64,000 nucleotides of DNA. It comes from Zerene cesonia. Taxonomy: Eukaryota > Arthropoda > Insecta > Lepidoptera > Pieridae. This document shows positions 57,870-64,000 of the stretch, in pieces. Numbering within the stretch: the first letter of the stretch is position 1; every line of letters starts with the position of its first letter. The notes under the pieces are model-generated. The model saw only the letters and a list, made by a program, of their open reading frames with translations. It was not told where the DNA came from and made no database searches. A program made the translations under genes and the position numbers. The DNA is taken from assembly GCF_012273895.1 (NCBI RefSeq), contig NC_052105.1:2666001-2730000 (forward strand). Direction: 5' to 3'.

Positions 57870-58022
57870 TACAGGAAACGGGCCTCCGGCTCCCCCACTC
57901 ACTGTACGAAACATAGTGGCATGCCACTATTTCAAGCCGGTTTTCTGTGGGGGTGTGGTACTTCCCCGGTGCAAGCTGGGATTTCCAATTCGCGCCGAAG
58001 CGTACTCGACTCCCACTATAAA
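57870..58022 (-). mobile_element. LINE 3'-region fragment
   Basis: On the minus strand it carries 'ggggaagtaccacaccccca', 'cagaaaaccggc' and 'gtgagtgggggagccggagg', the middle of the LINE tail seen at 62360-62490 and 15290-15410. Confidence 0.65.
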
Positions 58023-61000
58023 AAAAATTATGGGGTACCATAGTTACACGGTCACTAATGTCCTAGAAGACACAGATTTATAAAATGAGTTTGCACATGT
58101 ATTGTGATGATATTTCCTCAGCAGATTATACAGTTTTGCTATGACATTTAACTTTGCGTATTTCATTATATACCCAAGTAAATCGACACCCAGCAAATTG
58201 CTACAAACTACGAACAATGTCCATAAATTAATGATGAACGGGGGTCGAAAATTGGCGCCATTTGGAGACATCGTTGGAGTGTTTAAGCATGCGTAGAACA
58301 AACTAGCAACTCTCTTTGAAACTAAATATTGTCATGTAATTGCTATTAGATACGCCACAACTATCTCTTAGGCTCCGATGGCCGTACTGTCTTTAATAAA
58401 GTCCCGCAGGTATATCTACGCATAATTTGTTACATTTGTTACACATCATAGGGTATGTTTAACAGTTTCTGGCTACATATCAATTGTCTATACTCTGTAC
58501 TATTATAATGAATGATGACTTCGCAATTGCTTTATCGTATAAAGAGGTCCAAGTGAAGTAGAAGCAGTCTAGTAAGCTGCCGTCTAAAAAAACTACTTTA
58601 TGTGTTTGTATTTAATTCAGTTTGTTTGTGTGTATGGTATAAATGTTGTATATGATCAGTTGATTCAAATGAAAAGAAAAGCAATCCTGCCAATAATCAA
58701 TAGTCAATAGAACAAACAAATTAAAGGGTAAAGTTTGTTAAAGTAATTATTCTCAGAGAAGGCAATCTCCAACTCGTAAGGGTTTTTTTACGATTATCCA
58801 AACTTTTTTCATTAAAATTCCGTTGAACTCACTTTTTTGTCTTTTCTATCGCTCTATGAAAAACGTTATAAATTCCTTTAATGTTAAAGTTCAACGGTAA
58901 GCCATTTTTCTACGGCCTGCAGGTTAATGACAAAGTTAAAAAAACTTTTCCTTTTTTGACCAATTTAATTAGACATTTCAGTAGACTACTGAAGCCAATA
59001 TCATAAATGTTATCATGTCAAGGATTAATATTGCTTGTTATGTAAGGTCATATCAAAGGAATATTCCTTTGTTTTATATGAAATTTAAAAGAATGTGAAG
59101 ATCGGACGTTTGAGTAATTTAAGAAAATAATGATTAAACTATGAGCATGCTTTTAACAGTTTATCATAGAATAGAGCGGTTGATGCACGATATAAATAGT
59201 TTGGTAATGCATAAATGAAAAATAAATTAACGCTAATTCGAAAAAAGGAAAACGAAGGAATTTATATGATCAGTCACAACAAAGCTGTAATCATGTCATT
59301 TTAAAATAAACGTAAAGTTATTAAATCTTTAAAAATAAAGCATTTCCTAAAACACCATGCTTCATTGAATTCTCAGTAAATTCAACGTAAAAACCACGAA
59401 GTTGAACTGAGATCGTTTCCTCGGCTTATTTCCGGAGAAAAGGTAATAAAACCTGACCCTCACAATTCAAATGTAAATTCTTGCTTCTCAGACAAACATT
59501 TATTTACGATTGCGAAGATCTTAGTTTTTCAATTGATAAATTTAATTCTTGGTAAAATGTTGTTGAGATTTACTTTTCTTTCTTAGATCTAGAACGTTCT
59601 AGTCTCTTCGAGTAGTTCGTAACGTGGACTAACTGTTCTTGCTGAATACCACATATTTAAAATGATTGACGTTGAAAACATCATGATGTTTATGTAAACT
59701 CCAATGTCCTGTCAAAGTTTGCACGTTGAAACGCAGGCAGAGATAGCCGGGAGTCGGGTCAAAACTTGCCTATGAATTTTTATAAATTCATTGTAGTTTT
59801 GAAAATATTTAAAAATTTGATATTTATACCATTAAATCCAACATAAATTCAAAGTTAAAATTAAAAAATACGCTATGGAGTTCGAATGCAATATAATGTT
59901 AATATCAAGTATTTAACTATGTTTTTATATTTCCATTCAATCTCTGTATTGTTTAGTGTATATAAGAAACTATTAGGCTTACGTCTCGATTTACTAAAAA
60001 GAGTGTCGTTTAGCAACCGACCCCTTTCGAAGAAATAATAAATTATGTTATACACATATAGATAATATAAAATCTCAAACGTAGATAATTTTCCTTAGAC
60101 CTCATTAGGTAGGATTAGTGTACTCTGGCAGCACCTCAAAAAGTATTAACATAAATTGTGTTTTTTTTTGGTTTTCCTTAGTATAAAAGTTGTTAAGATA
60201 ATGTTTCTTAATGTTAAAATGCAAATGAACAAAATTCCCTCATGAATAATTGCTTAAAAATCTCCTTTCCTTTCGAAATTATAAGTTACGACATTGGTTT
60301 CTCCAACTCACTTGATGGAGAACCGGTGTTCTTGCGCGCGCCATAAAAGTTTTACAGCGATGGAATGAGAAGTACACTGTATAAATATTCATTATGTAAC
60401 ATAGAATTATCTAAGTTTCATTATTTCATTCAGTTTTTTAAACGATAAAGCTGATAATTATATTTATAAGAAAGGTTATTTGTATTAGTGCGCGGCAATA
60501 AAAAAAATTATATTTTACATAAATTTCGTTTCTTTTTGTTGAAAAAAAAAAAATTACCAGATAAATCTTCTTACAGTAAACTAAACAATTTCATCGCTTT
60601 TACAATGACATTTATACGTCAGTAAAAAATAAATGCAACAAGAAAAACTCCAGGAAACCCAGCGATATCTTTATAGCTGTGTAGGAGCTACTTTTCAAAG
60701 CAAAAAGATCCAGACTGCACCATCATAAATTCCCAACTAATTTCGCAGTAACTGAATAAGTAATAGAGGCTCATGAGAATAAGCTTACAGTATAATCTTC
60801 GCGTGGCAAATTTAATTTAACATCAGGCAAGCCGAGCTGTGTAATCTTTAATCAGAGGCGACCGTTAAGTCTCAGGCATGCCTCGACATGTTCATAGCTT
60901 ATTCAAGAGAACCATTCTTATAATGAAATGTGCCCTGTAATAGCGCATGAAACCGAGAAGGTTATAGTAACAAAATCTTCGTTAATGGTGCGTAACCACG

Positions 61001-62139
61001 CAGCTTAACTTTGGCGGCACGCATGTTGCCATGATACGATGTTAAGGCACGTTATATGGATTGTGTTTTATCCTTTTTTTCTAGAATAGAGCTATTTGTA
61101 TTGGTTTAGTTTTAAATACATATATAGTACCTACAGACAGACTGTTGCTTTGATTCAAGCTAACTGACGCGAGGATCTCGACGTCATTTATGTTAAAAAT
61201 ATGCATCAATATTTCACATTTAATTTTCGCCTTAGTTTTAGTTATAAGAATAAATTTCCTTCCAATAACATCACTCATATGACAAAAGGAGCGATCTAAT
61301 TTCCGGATAAATTTGTATTGTTACAATAGGATATAATATTATTGATACAACTTGTTTGGAAAACACGTATGATGTCCCCTTTATAGGCGGGTACTTGGCA
61401 AATTTCGCGTGAAAGTTACAAATTACTTACAATTGACTTACATCGAGGACTAGAAACAGTGTTCAGAAAGTTCATGATATCTTTTATATTGGGTTTAGTT
61501 ATTACATCGGTTTTTAGCTCAGTCATTGTGAGATGTATTAGCTAGTTGTTCGAATTTTATTAAAAGATATTTTGAATCTAGTTTTTCTCGTTCCAGTTTA
61601 TAAGTTTTAGAGTTGGGTTGTCGTATATTTTTTTTTGTAGGAAAAATTATAATTAAGAATTACAACCCAATTGATGATGCAACAACGCTTCATATAAACC
61701 GTGAGGAAACAGGTATCATTGCAATTATTTTTATAATATATTTTATAATATAGCACTGAGGTACCGATATGTTACTGCTTTAGTTTTGAATAATTACACT
61801 ACAATTGCATAAAGCATTCGTACCTGGCCGAAGTTGAAATGTAACTTTTGAATTAGTGATTACTTTTTATGAGGATTGTTGAGAAATATACGATGCGCAA
61901 TTTAGACATTTATTGTGTTTGACTTGAAGGTTTCTTGAATCGGTGAGATGTAAAAATGTAATGCCATTACGCCCCAATTGTTACGACTGATTGTCACTGT
62001 GGTTAAGCTTAATAAGATCACTAGACTTGGAAATTATTTTATTCACAAAACTCTCGTTCAAAAGATATTTGAATTTCTTCGGATAACTGCTTCTATTACG
62101 AATTGCTCCAAAACTCCAAAATTTCGATCGCACTCGATG
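58023..62139. other. Gene-poor stretch
   Basis: About 4.1 kb, AT-rich. A more GC-balanced patch lies at 60790-61060. No gene, repeat or RNA recognised. Confidence 0.4.
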
Positions 62140-62705
62140 AAAAAAAAATGCAGGCAGACGAACATCCGACGGGGTCGCGGACGAATTATAACCAGCTCCC
62201 GTGGCCCCTTCTGTAAGCGTCTCGACGGAACAGAGTGGAGTTTTGGTCGGTAGGATTCCGACATAACCCATGGCTTTATCCCCGGAGGCCATGGGTATCT
62301 ATGCAAGATTTCCCCACTTAAAAGAAAAGGCAGAAAAACATAATATGTATGTGGTATGTATGTGGTAGTCGAGCACGCTTCGGCACGAATTGGGCCAGCT
62401 CGCACCGGGGAAGTACCACACCCCCACAGAAGACCGACGTGAAATAGCATTCTGCTGTGTTTCGTTCGGTGAGTGGGGGAGCCGGAGGCCCATATCCTTT
62501 TCTTTCCCCTTCCCAGTCCTTTTCTTTATTCCTCTCGCCAATCCTTTCTTAATCCCTTTCCAATTTAAAGTCGGCAATCCATTTGTGGAGGCGTAGGATC
62601 TGTAATCGACTTTACGCCTCTACAAATGTTCATGGGCGGTGGTAGCGCTTACCATCAGGCGTCCCACCAGCTCCATTGCCGACCGTGACATAAAAAAAAA
62701 ATAAA
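62140..62705 (+). mobile_element. LINE 3' end with poly(A)-like tail
   Basis: The most complete copy of the tail family in the window. It runs from GC-rich sequence at 62150-62290 ('ttttggtcggtaggattccg'), through 'gcaccggggaagtaccacac', 'ttcgttcggtgagtggggga' and 'catgggcggtggtagcgctt', to 'ccagctccattgccgaccgt', 'gacataaaaaaaaaataaat'. The body is non-coding (3' UTR); the open frames within it are incidental. The LINE clade is not determined. Confidence 0.7.
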
Positions 62706-63626
62706 TAAATAAATAATATGTCGTCTACTCATGTTCACCTTGTATTAGGTAACCCTATTTATCGCCAAAGATTTGCAGTTCAGTAATCATGATCAAAATA
62801 ACATTGAACTAATAAGGTTGCAAGCTATTAGGCAACGCAACATAGTGTATTATTAGCTAGCTAATTAATTATAAACTACTGCACGCTGCACATAAACATA
62901 ATTTATATTAATTAATAACGCTAATATTATTCAGATTCATCACGACAATAGATTTCGAATTGCAATTTGAATGGTGTGACGTTAATTGCTACATTTGACC
63001 GTTGCGTTGTCGTTAATAAATCAGAGCAGGCTAATTACTGCATAGGTGATAGACATTAATTATATTTCAATTACACCTAGTTGACATGTTCATTTATATG
63101 ATTATAATGCAAATACTGGTGCTATATTTTGCATTTATTATTTTGTGCAACAGGGTATGCCGTTTAATGAGTCCTTTGAATAACAAATATTCAATTCGTA
63201 TACATTTTCATTGGTTGTAATAGGGGTGTAATATAATAATGACTAGGTATCACTCAGTAAAGTTAATAATTGTATTACATTTTTTACTTACGACGTCTGA
63301 TTCTGTATTTACGGTTATAGAACTATAAACACTACGAAAAATGTCGGACACCTTCAGGTAAGTGAATTTCATGAAAATGGTCCAAGAGTCACGATCTTCA
63401 AGCACGTGATAAATTGTTATCCTTAATAGCGCTAATGAAAAGACCGAAACCGAGTTCACGTATTTTTTTAATTGGTCACGTCATTCTGGATTATTTCATT
63501 ATCTTCTTTACGGTCCCTTGAGATTAATCTTAGCATAAGAAGTAAGGATCCTGTAAAGGTTGGGGTGTAATAAAACAGATTATTATTCAAAAGTTGAGAA
63601 AAATCATAAAAGAGTACATACAATCT
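62706..63626. other. Non-coding, no feature recognised
   Basis: AT-rich with no gene supported. Confidence 0.4.
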
Positions 63627-63925
<299 letters not shown>

Positions 63926-64000
63926 AATATTTCGAAATGTCTATGTGGTTTTAATATATATATTTGTTTACACATACATATAGCTTATATTAATAAATTA

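Overview
The window looks like a piece of a lepidopteran (moth or butterfly) nuclear scaffold. It is AT-rich, its genes have introns with GT/AG borders, and the space between genes is full of short repeats of the kind common in Lepidoptera: copies ending in 'ataatattagtagga' at one end and 'ctagctgcgcccgcgg' at the other, LINE tails ending in 'gacataaaaaaa', and an RTE-like tail ending in (GAT)n. The protein-coding genes are ordinary insect housekeeping genes plus one fatty-acyl desaturase. Family assignments were made by reading the translations; no database search was run.

Layout. 1-4.95 kb: first exon of Elp1 (Elongator subunit 1) and a complete five-exon gene for mitochondrial ribosomal protein mRpS30/mL65, both on the minus strand. 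4.98-27.62 kb: a large inverted duplication. The left arm (4979-15855) carries eIF2-beta (+), beta-ureidopropionase pyd3 (-) and nine-exon MFAP1 (+). The right arm (16856-27621) carries the same three genes in mirror image. The arms meet across a 1000-N gap lying in LINE-derived sequence. All six gene copies are intact, and the paired proteins differ by only a few residues.

27.6-34.1 kb is a broken, repeat-rich stretch: three N gaps, two pairs of tandemly duplicated non-coding segments, a decayed Jockey-type LINE with reverse transcriptase, and the 5' half of cytoplasmic tyrosyl-tRNA synthetase cut off at a gap. 34.4-35.1 kb: a single-exon gene resembling sperm-axoneme microtubule inner proteins. 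36.0-40.4 kb: a five-exon acyl-CoA desaturase (-) with all three histidine boxes.

40.7-64 kb holds no gene I can support. It is AT-rich with scattered repeat copies, a 1000-N gap, a 58-bp perfect palindrome, an RTE tail, two LINE 3' fragments and a 155-bp (AT)n tract.

The genes do not form one pathway. They cover tRNA wobble modification (Elp1), mitochondrial and cytosolic translation (mRpS30, eIF2-beta, TyrRS), splicing (MFAP1), pyrimidine catabolism (pyd3) and lipid desaturation. The left cluster consists of divergent and convergent pairs with short shared promoters. The main point of interest is the inverted duplication: homology ends abruptly inside the shared mRpS30/eIF2-beta promoter, in gap-free sequence. 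That favours a true rearrangement over simple stacking of two haplotypes, though the placeholder gap at the centre keeps misassembly possible.
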